Shown: positions 42,862-51,771 of the stretch, one piece after another
Numbering within the stretch: the stretch's first letter is position 1
Layout of the letters: each line of letters starts with the position of its first letter
DNA from: Silvibacterium dinghuense
GTDB taxonomy: Bacteria; Acidobacteriota; Terriglobia; Terriglobales; Acidobacteriaceae
Assembly: GCF_004123295.1 (NCBI RefSeq)
Contig: NZ_SDMK01000001.1
Coordinates: 992,001-1,056,000, forward strand
Length of the DNA stretch: 64,000 nucleotides
Reading direction: 5' to 3'
Translations under genes and position numbers: made by a program
Notes under the pieces: model-generated
Told to the model about the DNA's origin: nothing
The model's database searches: none
Seen by the model: the letters and a program-made list of their open reading frames with translations, nothing else

Positions 42862-42867
42862 TAAGAT
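42862..42867 (+). promoter_or_regulatory. Putative -10 box for leaderless moeA
   Basis: TAAGAT, six bases before GTG 42874. The preceding terminator leaves no room for a longer leader from another promoter. Confidence 0.45.
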
Positions 42868-42873
42868 GCAAGG

Positions 42874-44106
42874 GTGAGCGATCGAGTATTGAGCTACGAA
42901 AATGCAGCGTCCACCGTTCTGGAGCAGGGTCGCATAGCGGCCACTGCCGCGCGGCGAATGGAAGATGTGGCTCTCGGCAAAGCTCCCGGCAGAGTGTTGG
43001 CTGCAACCCTGCTTGCCGACCGTGACCAGCCGCCGTTTCCGCGCTCGGTGCGCGACGGCTACGCGGCCCGCGCCGCCGAGCTTGACGGGCGCCCCCTGCA
43101 GGTGATCGGACAGATCCATGCCGGCGAAAGCTGGACAGGCGCCACGCCTGCAGAGAACGAGGCCATCGAGATCATGACCGGCGCGCCGCTGCCCGAAGGA
43201 CTGGACTGTGTGGCGATGATCGAGCACGTGCGCGAAGAGAGTGGCCGCATCACGCCCGAGGCCGGACGCCGCTGGCGCGTGGGCGAGAATGTCGTCCCGC
43301 GCGGGGCCGAGGCGCGTGCAGGAGCGGCACTGGTGCCAGCAGGCACACGGCTGGGGACTCAGCACGTGGCCGTAGCGGCGATCTGCGGCTACAGCCAGGT
43401 CAAGGTCTATGCGCGGCCGCGCGTCGCCATCCTGGCAACGGGCGATGAACTGGTCGGTCTCTCCGAAATGCCGGGGCCATTCCAGATTCGTAACTCCAAC
43501 AGTTACTCATTGGCGTCACAGGTGGAGCGCGCTGGCGGAGAAGCAATGATCCTGCCCGCTGCTCCGGACCAGCTCGAGACCATTGCCGACTCGATCCGCG
43601 AGGCTGCGCAGTACGACATGATCCTGCTTTCAGGTGGTGTCTCGATGGGTCGCCGCGACTTCGTCGAGCTGGCGCTCGAGAGCCTGGGCGCGGAGTTCTT
43701 CTTCACCGGCGCGAAGATTCAGCCAGGCAAGCCCGTCGTCTTCGGGCGCATCCCAGTGAATCAAGGCTGGCGATATTTCTTCGGACTGCCGGGGAATCCG
43801 GTCTCGACCATGGTGACCTTCGCACTCTTCGGCGCGCCGCTGCTGCGCGCGCTCTCCGGCGAATCCGAAAATCGCTGGCCCCCGCGATTCCTCACCGCAC
43901 GGCTCACTGCAAAGGCCGAAGGCAGGCCAGGCCTCACGCGCTTTCTGCCTTCGCGCTCGGCGACCACAAGGCACGGGCTCGAAGTCCATCCTGTGCCCTG
44001 GCAGGGCTCGGGAGATCTAGCCGCGACAGCGACCGCAGGCGTCTTCGCGGTAGTGCCGGAAGAAGGACTCGCAGCCGGTGCGGAAGTACGGGTGGTGGAA
44101 CTGTGA
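42874..44106 (+). CDS. moeA: Molybdopterin molybdenumtransferase
   Basis: 410 aa, start GTG 42874. It inserts molybdate into adenylated molybdopterin. The N-terminal domain has '[18 protein letters not shown]' (usual SAMDGYA; here SVRDGYA). '[20 protein letters not shown]', '[11 protein letters not shown]', '[18 protein letters not shown]', '[13 protein letters not shown]' and '[15 protein letters not shown]' are family signatures. A C-terminal domain IV is present. The stop overlaps a possible moaC start, so the two form an operon. Confidence 0.94.
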   Translation: MSDRVLSYENAASTVLEQGRIAATAARRMEDVALGKAPGRVLAATLLADRDQPPFPRSVRDGYAARAAELDGRPLQVIGQIHAGESWTGATPAENEAIEIMTGAPLPEGLDCVAMIEHVREESGRITPEAGRRWRVGENVVPRGAEARAGAALVPAGTRLGTQHVAVAAICGYSQVKVYARPRVAILATGDELVGLSEMPGPFQIRNSNSYSLASQVERAGGEAMILPAAPDQLETIADSIREAAQYDMILLSGGVSMGRRDFVELALESLGAEFFFTGAKIQPGKPVVFGRIPVNQGWRYFFGLPGNPVSTMVTFALFGAPLLRALSGESENRWPPRFLTARLTAKAEGRPGLTRFLPSRSATTRHGLEVHPVPWQGSGDLAATATAGVFAVVPEEGLAAGAEVRVVEL

Positions 44107-44135
44107 GCGAAACACAGAGATCAGGAGGAGATGGA

Positions 44136-44606
44136 GTGGAAAAGCTCTCGCATTTTGACGAGACCGGACGAGCACGCATGGTAGACGTCAGCGAAAAGGC
44201 ACAGACGCGGCGTGAGGCAACTGCCGCGGCCTTCGTAGCGATGGATCAGCGCGTCCTCGCCGCCCTGCCGCAGAACCCGAAAGGCAATCCGCTCGAGACG
44301 GCGCGCTTTGCCGGCATCCAGGCAGCGAAGCAGACCGCGATGCTCATCCCCATGTGCCATCCGCTGCCCCTGAGCTTCATCGATGTTGCAGCGACGATCA
44401 CCGAGGGCGGCATCGCCATCGAAGCCACGGCGGCAACCACCGCCGGCACCGGCGTCGAGATGGAGGCGCTGACCGCCGCGTCCATTGCCGCGCTGACCGT
44501 TTACGACATGTGCAAGGCGCTCGACAAGGGCATCGTCATCCGCGAAGTGCGGCTGCTCAGAAAGACCGGAGGCAAAAGCGGAGACTATACCGCAGCCGAC
44601 AGATAG
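44136..44606 (+). CDS. moaC: Cyclic pyranopterin monophosphate synthase
   Basis: 156 aa from GTG 44136, preferred because AGGAGG lies eight bases upstream and the protein then begins [20 protein letters not shown], as the family does. GTG 44103, overlapping the moeA stop, would add 11 residues. Signatures: '[14 protein letters not shown]' and '[20 protein letters not shown]' with 'MCKALDKGI'. It makes cPMP together with MoaA, which is not in the window. Confidence 0.94.
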   Translation: MEKLSHFDETGRARMVDVSEKAQTRREATAAAFVAMDQRVLAALPQNPKGNPLETARFAGIQAAKQTAMLIPMCHPLPLSFIDVAATITEGGIAIEATAATTAGTGVEMEALTAASIAALTVYDMCKALDKGIVIREVRLLRKTGGKSGDYTAADR

Positions 44607-44611
44607 AACCC

Positions 44612-44717
44612 CGAGTGCCCCGCATCTCATTCTTATCAAGATGTGGGAGAGTACAGAACATCGGATCGGGGCCAGCAAAGTTTGCACCTTCCCATGTCTC
44701 AAGATCGAGACATGGGA
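44612..44717. repeat. Two B-like hairpin modules
   Basis: GAGTGCCCCGCATCTC...AAGATGTGGG (44613-44647) is an imperfect hairpin. CCCATGTCTC-AAGATC-GAGACATGGG (44691-44716) is a perfect 10-bp stem. They lie between convergent moaC and egtD and may terminate both. Confidence 0.7.
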
Positions 44718-44758
44718 ACTCAGCTTCTTCTCTACCTGGGGACGAACAACACCCCTCC

Positions 44759-44807
44759 GCGACCAGCGGAAGCGCCACGCGAAGCAGGTCGCCCTGCGCG
44801 CAGCAGC
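44759..44807 (+). repeat. D module abutting the egtD stop
   Basis: GCGACCAGCGGAAGCG begins at 44759 and the module ends CCTGCGCGCAGCAGC, the last base being part of the complemented TAG stop of egtD. In the egtD direction, TAG is followed at once by CTGCTGCGCGCAGGGCG. Confidence 0.8.
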
Positions 44808-45787
44808 TATACCACAGTCGCAAGGTAAACACCGAACCACTGCCGCGGATCGCTCCAGCAGCGCGTCAGGGCAAAGCCTGCGCGCTCGATGATGGAGGCG
44901 ATGGACTCCGGCGTGAATTTGTAACTGTTCTCGGTGTGAATCGTCTCGCCGCGCGCAAAGCGCACTTCGAGATGTAACGCCGGAATCGAAACCGTCTGCG
45001 CGATGAGGCTCTCAAGATGCATCTCGATGCGCGACTGCTCCTGATTCCAGCGGGCGCGATGGCGGAAGGTGCGCAGGTTGAAGTCGGCTCCGAGCTCGCG
45101 ATGGATCCGCGTGAGAACGTTCTTATTGAAGTCGGCCGTCACCCCTGCGGCATCGTCATAAGCCGGGATGAGGACAGACGCATCCTTGGCGCGATCGGCC
45201 CCGAGCAGCAGATGATCGCCGGGCGCAAGAATGCGGCGCGCCTCGCGCAGCACCTGCACCGCATCCGCAGGCTCGAAGTTGCCGATGCTCGAACCGATAT
45301 AAAGGACCAGCCTGCGGCCTTCGCACGGAATCGGCTCGATGCCCTGCGTGTAATCGCCGACACGAGACTCGATGCGCACGCCGGGAATGCCCTCAGCGAT
45401 ATGCTGCTCGGCCGCGGCCAGCGCGGAGGCCGATACATCGATGGGGTAGTAGTCGACCGCGCCCTGGCTGCGGATCGCAGCACGCAGCAGCAGACCGGTC
45501 TTGGTCGCCGTGCCCGCTCCCAGCTCAATCATGGTCAGCGGCCCAGACTCTGCAGCAGCGGCGGCGATCATCTCATCTCCGTGCTCGGCAAAGATCGCGC
45601 GCTCGGTGCGCGTGAGGTAGTACTCGGGCAGCTCGGTGATCGCTTCGAAGAGCTCCGAGCCCCGCTGGTCATAAAAGAGCCAGGGACAAAGCGTCTTGGG
45701 CCTGGAGGTGAGGCCGCGATAGACCTCGGAACCCACAGGCGTACAAGCGGCTTCCGGTAAAGAAAGAGTCGACGATACAGCGTGCAT
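44807..45787 (-). CDS. egtD: L-histidine N-alpha-methyltransferase
   Basis: 326 aa. It trimethylates histidine to hercynine with SAM, the first step to ergothioneine. Family marks: 'GLTSRPKTLCPWLFYDQRGS' near the N-terminus, 'ITELPEYYLTRTERAIFAEH', the SAM loop 'MIELGAGTATKTGLLLRA', 'LYIGSSIGNFEP' and 'LGADRAKDASVLIPAYDD'. It follows egtB by 68 bases in the same direction, likely one transcript. Confidence 0.95.
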   Translation of the reverse strand: MHAVSSTLSLPEAACTPVGSEVYRGLTSRPKTLCPWLFYDQRGSELFEAITELPEYYLTRTERAIFAEHGDEMIAAAAAESGPLTMIELGAGTATKTGLLLRAAIRSQGAVDYYPIDVSASALAAAEQHIAEGIPGVRIESRVGDYTQGIEPIPCEGRRLVLYIGSSIGNFEPADAVQVLREARRILAPGDHLLLGADRAKDASVLIPAYDDAAGVTADFNKNVLTRIHRELGADFNLRTFRHRARWNQEQSRIEMHLESLIAQTVSIPALHLEVRFARGETIHTENSYKFTPESIASIIERAGFALTRCWSDPRQWFGVYLATVV

Positions 45788-45855
45788 GCAAAGGGACCCG
45801 GCTTTCGGTTAGTCTTTCGTCTCTAAAAAAAGAAACTCACGAGTGCATCTACGAA

Positions 45856-47154
45856 CTAACGGTTGGCCAGACGCAGGCCCGCAAACTGCCAACGGGTATC
45901 CGGCGAAAAGAAATTCCTGTAAGTCGAACGGATATGACTGGCCGGGGTAACGGCAGAGCCGCCGCGCAGGACCATCTGGTTGCACATGAACTTGCCGTTG
46001 TACTCGCCGAGCGCTCCGGGCTCCGCGGCAAATCCCGGATAGCCGAGATACGCGCTGGCCGTCCACTCCCACAGGTCGCCATACATCTGCTGCAGACCTG
46101 CGCCAGAAGACGCGGGCATGGGATGCAGCTCGCCGGATTCGAGGAAATTGCCAGTTGCCGGCTCGGGGATGGTCTCCGCCGCAGCCTCCCACTCCTGCTC
46201 CGTGGGCAGGCGCTTGCCCGCCCAGCGGGCAAAGGCATCGGCCTCGAAATAACTCACATGGCAGACCGGCGTAGCCAGCATCGCCGCGAGCGGCATGGCA
46301 CCGGCCAGGGTGAAGAGCTGCCACTCGCCGTCATCCCCATGGAACCAGTAGAGCGGCGCGCTCCACTGCTGCGCCTTCACCGTCTCCCACCCCTCGGAGA
46401 GCCACAGCTCCGGACGCTGATAGCCTCCGTCACGCATGAAGTCGAGATACTCGCCGCAGGTCACCAGCCGCGAGGCAAGCGTATAGGGCTCGAGATAATG
46501 CCTGTGGCGGGGCCGCTCGTTGTCGAAGGAGAAGCCCTCCCCGCGATGGCCGATCTCGACCAGGCCGCCGGGGAAGTCGATCCAGCGTACAGGCGGAGCC
46601 TCCGTAGCCACTGCCAGCGGCTCGCTGCGATAGGCCGCATGCAGCGGATTCACCCAGAAAGCATTCTTCACGTCGTAGGCCAGCAGCTCCTGGTGCTGCT
46701 GTTCATGGTGCACGCCGATGGTGATGCGGCGTACAGCTTCAGGATGCGCAGAGGACTCGAGCAGACGCTCGACAGCCGCATCGACATGGTGGCGGTAAGC
46801 GCGGATCTCTTCCAGCGAGGGCCGGGAGAAGCAGGCGCGCAGCTTCTTGAGCGGCTGGTCGGAGACGGAATTGTAGTAGCTGTTGAAGAGCCAGACGAAG
46901 TCGGGATGGAAGGGACGGTATCCCTCGAGGTAGGGGGTCAGAACGAAGGTCTCGAAGAACCAGGTGGTGTGGGCCAGGTGCCACTTCACCGGGCTGGCCT
47001 CGGGGCAGGACTGCACCATCATGTCTTCCGGGGTAAGCGGCAGGCAGAGCGTTTCCGTCTGCTGCCGCACACTACAAAAGAACAGGAGCAGATCCTGCGA
47101 CGATGCAGGCCGTACAGACAGGGTTTCGGCGGCCGGGCTTACCGTTGCATGCAT
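45856..47154 (-). CDS. egtB: Hercynine oxygenase (ergothioneine sulfoxide synthase)
   Basis: 432 aa from ATG 47154, with AGGAAGGTGA upstream. Non-heme iron enzyme joining hercynine to a thiol donor with oxygen. The N-terminal DinB-like domain has iron ligands H62 ('WHLAHTTWFFETF') and H150/H154 ('GVHHEQQHQELL'). The C-terminal formylglycine-generating-like domain has 'TCGEYLDFMRDGGYQRPELW', 'PVCHVSYFEADAFARWAGKR' and 'WQFAGLRLANR'. No egtA, egtC or egtE is adjacent, so the enzyme may use free cysteine. The 364-base spacer upstream (47155-47518) shows no gene. Confidence 0.93.
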   Translation of the reverse strand: MHATVSPAAETLSVRPASSQDLLLFFCSVRQQTETLCLPLTPEDMMVQSCPEASPVKWHLAHTTWFFETFVLTPYLEGYRPFHPDFVWLFNSYYNSVSDQPLKKLRACFSRPSLEEIRAYRHHVDAAVERLLESSAHPEAVRRITIGVHHEQQHQELLAYDVKNAFWVNPLHAAYRSEPLAVATEAPPVRWIDFPGGLVEIGHRGEGFSFDNERPRHRHYLEPYTLASRLVTCGEYLDFMRDGGYQRPELWLSEGWETVKAQQWSAPLYWFHGDDGEWQLFTLAGAMPLAAMLATPVCHVSYFEADAFARWAGKRLPTEQEWEAAAETIPEPATGNFLESGELHPMPASSGAGLQQMYGDLWEWTASAYLGYPGFAAEPGALGEYNGKFMCNQMVLRGGSAVTPASHIRSTYRNFFSPDTRWQFAGLRLANR

Positions 47155-47518
47155 GGCGTGCTCACCTTCCTGAAAGGGATTGGCCGGGCACGCGGCAATG
47201 CGGCTCCGGGTTAAAAAGATCGGACAGGATCGGGGCTGCAAAAATCGGGCAGAGTCGGAGCCCTGCTACGGTTCTGGCCACAGTTGCCGGTCTCTATCTC
47301 TGATTGAGAACAGGACAGACGGCGAAACGTTGCCAGAGCCCTGCATATCAAACGCAAACCGCTGCTTCCAACAGATGCGCGAAACCCGGGGAAGGCTTCG
47401 CAGGATATTCTCAGGCTTATCGATACCTTGCGTCTTCCAGGCTACAGAAGGCGTCTATCACGCAGCCTATCAGCGCTTCCGCTTTCCCCCGAGACTGTAG
47501 CAGAAAGGACTGAATGTC

Positions 47519-48274
47519 GTGACCAGATTCCGCAAATTCCCGCTCCTGCTCCTGCTCGCGCTGCTGGTCGGAGCCATCCCGGCGGTCGCGCAGGACCCTT
47601 CAGGCGGACAGGACGGGCCTCCGCAGGGTGGTCCCGGCGGCCCAGGTGGCGGTCCGGGCGCGGGCATGATGCAGGCCTTTAATGAGCACGGCGTGCAGGG
47701 CACGGTGACGGCCATCAGCGGCTCGAATCTGACCGTAAAAACCGATGATGGCACCACCTGGAAGATCGAGACAGGCCCCAACACCCGGGTCCGCAAGCAG
47801 CGTGACCAGATCAAGCTGACCGATATTCACGTCGGGGACATGGTCGGCGCCTTCGGTGACAAGGACGACAAGGCGAAGGACCTCGGCGCAATCGCCGTGA
47901 TCGTCATCGACAAAGAGCAATACGAAAAGGCCAAGGCGGACTTCGGCAAGACCTGGACAACAGGTGTGGTGCAGTCGATCGTCGAGACGAAGATCACCAT
48001 CAAGCGTCCGGACAATGTCGTGCAGACCATCGTCGTGGACGAGAACACCTCATTCCGGAAGCGCCGCGACAGCATCACCCTGGCCGATATCAAGGCAGGC
48101 GACAACATAACCGCGCGAGGCGGACTGCAAGGCACGGACTTCCTGGCCAAGACGCTGAATGTCGGCGGCCCTGGAGGACCAGGTGGTCCGGGCGGCCGAG
48201 GCTTTGGCGGTCCTGGAAACGGGCCGGGGAACGGGCCCGAAAGTGGCAATCCTCCGCAAAATCCCAACTTTTAA
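47519..48274 (+). CDS. Exported DUF5666 protein
   Basis: 251 aa, start GTG 47519. After a signal peptide (LLLLALLVGAIPAVAQ) comes a Gly/Pro linker, then two DUF5666-like OB-type repeats ('GVQGTVTAISGSNLTVKTDD' ... 'IHVGDMVGAFG'; 'TTGVVQSIVETKITIKRPDN' ... 'IKAGDNITARG'), and another Gly-Pro-rich tail. Function unknown, probably periplasmic. It starts the cluster: the receptor gene begins 13 bases after its stop. Confidence 0.82.
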   Translation: MTRFRKFPLLLLLALLVGAIPAVAQDPSGGQDGPPQGGPGGPGGGPGAGMMQAFNEHGVQGTVTAISGSNLTVKTDDGTTWKIETGPNTRVRKQRDQIKLTDIHVGDMVGAFGDKDDKAKDLGAIAVIVIDKEQYEKAKADFGKTWTTGVVQSIVETKITIKRPDNVVQTIVVDENTSFRKRRDSITLADIKAGDNITARGGLQGTDFLAKTLNVGGPGGPGGPGGRGFGGPGNGPGNGPESGNPPQNPNF

Positions 48275-48287
48275 TTGAAAACAGGCC

Positions 48288-51200
48288 ATGATGCAGCGAC
48301 TCCTTTCCACGATTGCTCTACTCGCCGTGTCTCCGCTGGCAGCTTCAGCGGCGAGTGCCCCCCTTTCGCGGCAACAGGCTGCCCCTGCCCAGGCAAGTCC
48401 TGTCCAGACAAGTTCTGGTCAGGCGGGTTCGGCGCAGGCAGATGCGGCGCCGTCGTCTCCCGTCCAGACCGGCGGCACCATCCACGGCACGGTCAAATCG
48501 GGCACCACACCGCTGCCCGGCGTGAGCATCACAGCCACGAATACGCTCACCGGCAAGCGCTACTCGACGGCCACCGATGCGACCGGCGCCTACAGCATGA
48601 CCATCCCCGCCAATGGCCGCTACGTGGTAAAGACCGAGCTGGCCGCCTTTGCCGAGTCGACCGGCGAAGCCCTGCTGAACGCCACCGGGCATGACCGCAC
48701 GGTGGACTTCACATTGCTGCTGGCCTCGCGCGCGGCAGCACAACAGCAGCAGGAGACGGCCTCATCCGGCAGCACAGGCGGAGCACGGCAGTATGGCAGC
48801 GGACGCGGTGCGCAAAATCTCTCCCTGCTGGGTTCGGCTTCTGATCTGATCAGCGCGGCAACCGGCAGCGGCGCAACCGAAAGCGCGACACAGCTGCCCA
48901 GCCTGGCCAGCGCGACCGATACCTCGACCGAATCCGTGGCCGTAGCTGGACAGACCGGCTCGACCGATCCCTTTGCCGGCATGCACCCCGGTGACGGACC
49001 ACCCGATGGCGGACCGGACGGTCAGGGCGGTCCAGGCAGTGGTGGTGGTCCTGGCGGCGGCGGACCGGGTGGCGGCGGCCCCGGAGGGGGTGGTCCAGGG
49101 GGTGGAGGTCCCGGCGGCGGTGGTGGCTTCGGTGGCGGTGGATTTGGCGGCGGTGGCGGACGCGGCTTTGGCGGACGCGGCAATTTCCGCAACTTCAATC
49201 CGAACAAGCCCCACGGCGCGCTCTTCTGGAGCGGCGGTCCCTCCACCTTCAATGCGCAGAATTTCTCCATCCGCGGAGCCGAGGTCGAACAACCGAGCTA
49301 CGACTCGAACAAATTCGGCCTGACATTCCTTGCCGCGCCCTATATTCCGAAGATTCTCGAGCACGATACAAAGGATTTCGTCTTCTTCTCGCTCTCCGGC
49401 ACGCACTCGTCCTCGCCCTTTGACGAGTACGGCACCGTGCCGACGGCGGCAGAGCGCGCCGGCAACCTCTCCAGGCTGACCAACAGCGCCGGAGAAACAA
49501 TCACCATCTACGATCCCAATACCGGCCAGCCCTTCGCCTCGAACACCATTCCCACCGCGCGCCTCTCCTCGCAGGCCACGGCGCTGCTCGGGTATATGCC
49601 GCTGCCGAACCTTTCCGGAACCACGCAGAACTACCGCGCGCTTTCTACGGAAGAGACAAATACCACCACCCTGGGCCTGCGGCTGATCCACAACTTCGGC
49701 AGCGGCGGCAACCAGCAGGCCATGCGCAGCATGATGCGCCACATGATGGGCCAGGGAAATCCCCAACTGACGCAGAACATCAGCGGCAATTTCAACTACA
49801 GCCACACCGCCAACGACAGCCTGGACATCTTTCCCGAGCTGAGCGGCAAGACCCAGACGCATCAGTACTCGCTGCAGCTGGGCTACTCGGCAAGCAAGGG
49901 CCATATCACCGAGATGTTGAATGGCACCTGGAACTACAGCGACACGCAGACGACGAATTACTTCACCAATAAGACCGACATCGCCAGCCAGATCGGACTC
50001 AACGGCCTGCCCACCGATCCCCAGCTCTACGGTCTGCCCGACATCACGCTCAACCAGTTCACCAGCATGAGTGAGCAGGCGCCGAAATTCCAGCAGAACC
50101 AGACCGTCGGCCTCTCGAACACGGTCGCGTGGATTCACGGCAAGCACAATGTGCGCTTCGGCGGAGACATCAAGCGCGTGCACCTGAACATGCTGAGCGA
50201 GACCAATCCGAGCTACACCTTCACCGGCCTCTATACCGAAGCGCCAGGGACCAGCACGGACACCTCGACCGGCACCGCAAGCACCGGCTCTTCGCTGGCC
50301 GACCTGCTGCTCGGACTGCCGCAGGCCACCAGCATCACCGCTCCATATCAGAAGGCATACCTGCGCGAGAACACCTACGACGCCTACCTGCAGGACGACT
50401 GGCGCGCGCTCAAGAACTTCACGGTACTGTATGGCCTGCGCTGGGAGTATTTCTCACCCTACTCGGAGAAATACGACCGCCTCGCCGAACTCGATACCGG
50501 TTGCAATTTTGCCTGCGTGTCCGCAGTGACGGCTAACGGTGTCGGTCCTTACAACGGCAAGTATCCGCGCACACTGGTCAATCCGGAGCGTGGGAATTTC
50601 TCCCCACGCATCGGCATCGCCTGGCGCGCGATCAAGGAGACAGTCGTACGCGCCGGATACGGCATCAACTTTGCCAACGGACAGTATGTGAAGTTCGTGA
50701 ATGACTTCGCATTCCAGGCTCCCTATGCGAATGTGCAGTCGAATACGAACTCGCTGACCGAGCTGCCCACCTATACGCTGCTCAATGGCTTCAGCACCGA
50801 ACCACCGACCGAAGGCGACTACGCCGTCAACAAGGACTACAAGCTGCCCTACGTGCAGGTATGGAACATCGATATCCAGCACACCTTCCCGCTGGGCATC
50901 ATGCTGAATGTGGGCTACAACGGCTCCAAGGGCACGCACCTCGACATCGTCGACGCGCCGGGCCGCAATGCAACCGAGTCCTTGAGCGGTGTGAACTACG
51001 ACTACGAAAACTCCACTGCCTTTTCGAACTTCAATGCACTCACCGTGCGCCTGAACAAGCGCCTGCAGAAGGGCATTGCAATCACCGCGACGTACAAGTA
51101 CTCGCACTCCATCGACGATGCATCGTCGATTGGCGGCAACGGCGGCACCACCGCCGTGGTCGCGCAGAACTGGCAGGACCTCCTGGCCGAAGAGTCGAAT

Positions 51201-51755
51201 TCCAGCTTCGACATCCGTCAGCAGATCAACGGAACCTTTCTCTACGAGCTGCCCTTCGGTCCCGATCAGCACTACCTGACCAGCGGCAATTTCCTCTCCA
51301 AGGCGCTCAACGGCTTCTCCGTCTCCTGCACGTTCGGATTCGCGACCGGCGAACCGCTTACGCCGAGTTACGAAGCAGCCATTGACGACGTATCGCGCGG
51401 CAGCACGGGCTCGCTGCGTCCGGACCGCGTGCAGGGCATCTCGCTCACCAAAGGCGCGGGCAGGCTCGATGACTGGTTCAACAAGGGTGCCTTCGCCACG
51501 CCCACCAGCACTTACGGCAACGCCTCGCGCTATTCCATCCCCGGCCCGGGCACCATGACCCAGGACATGTCCTTCTCGAAGACGCAGCGCTTCGGCGACA
51601 TGAAGACACTCGAGATACGAGCCATCGTCGATAACGTCTTCAATACGGTGCAATACTCGGGCGTAGATACGACACTCGGCTCGGCAACCTTCGGCGAAGT
51701 CACTTCGGCCGCGTCGATGCGCAGCTTCTCTTTCCTCTCACGGTACAGGTTCTAG
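48288..51755 (+). CDS. Oar-like outer-membrane receptor, carboxypeptidase-regulatory N-terminus, Gly-rich linker
   Basis: 1155 aa. Signal peptide, Ala/Gln/Ser-rich stretch, then a carboxypeptidase regulatory-like domain (about 65-150: 'GTIHGTVKSGTTPLPGVSIT'). At about 235-300 lies a nearly pure Gly/Pro tract. The rest is a large beta-barrel of the TonB-dependent/Oar type ('HGALFWSGGPSTFNAQNFS', 'VLYGLRWEYFSPYSEKYDR', 'VVRAGYGINFANGQY') ending in SRYRF with a terminal Phe. I see no typical TonB-receptor plug. Such acidobacterial proteins are thought to take up large glycans or peptides. Close spacing to its neighbours suggests an operon. Confidence 0.88.
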   Translation: MMQRLLSTIALLAVSPLAASAASAPLSRQQAAPAQASPVQTSSGQAGSAQADAAPSSPVQTGGTIHGTVKSGTTPLPGVSITATNTLTGKRYSTATDATGAYSMTIPANGRYVVKTELAAFAESTGEALLNATGHDRTVDFTLLLASRAAAQQQQETASSGSTGGARQYGSGRGAQNLSLLGSASDLISAATGSGATESATQLPSLASATDTSTESVAVAGQTGSTDPFAGMHPGDGPPDGGPDGQGGPGSGGGPGGGGPGGGGPGGGGPGGGGPGGGGGFGGGGFGGGGGRGFGGRGNFRNFNPNKPHGALFWSGGPSTFNAQNFSIRGAEVEQPSYDSNKFGLTFLAAPYIPKILEHDTKDFVFFSLSGTHSSSPFDEYGTVPTAAERAGNLSRLTNSAGETITIYDPNTGQPFASNTIPTARLSSQATALLGYMPLPNLSGTTQNYRALSTEETNTTTLGLRLIHNFGSGGNQQAMRSMMRHMMGQGNPQLTQNISGNFNYSHTANDSLDIFPELSGKTQTHQYSLQLGYSASKGHITEMLNGTWNYSDTQTTNYFTNKTDIASQIGLNGLPTDPQLYGLPDITLNQFTSMSEQAPKFQQNQTVGLSNTVAWIHGKHNVRFGGDIKRVHLNMLSETNPSYTFTGLYTEAPGTSTDTSTGTASTGSSLADLLLGLPQATSITAPYQKAYLRENTYDAYLQDDWRALKNFTVLYGLRWEYFSPYSEKYDRLAELDTGCNFACVSAVTANGVGPYNGKYPRTLVNPERGNFSPRIGIAWRAIKETVVRAGYGINFANGQYVKFVNDFAFQAPYANVQSNTNSLTELPTYTLLNGFSTEPPTEGDYAVNKDYKLPYVQVWNIDIQHTFPLGIMLNVGYNGSKGTHLDIVDAPGRNATESLSGVNYDYENSTAFSNFNALTVRLNKRLQKGIAITATYKYSHSIDDASSIGGNGGTTAVVAQNWQDLLAEESNSSFDIRQQINGTFLYELPFGPDQHYLTSGNFLSKALNGFSVSCTFGFATGEPLTPSYEAAIDDVSRGSTGSLRPDRVQGISLTKGAGRLDDWFNKGAFATPTSTYGNASRYSIPGPGTMTQDMSFSKTQRFGDMKTLEIRAIVDNVFNTVQYSGVDTTLGSATFGEVTSAASMRSFSFLSRYRF

Positions 51756-51771
51756 GAGTAAGAGGTCGATC

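Noticed and set aside
49005-49180. Gly-rich tract as a sequencing artefact or frameshift
   Set aside because: The frame stays open and in phase on both sides, and similar Gly-rich linkers occur in the neighbouring DUF5666 protein.
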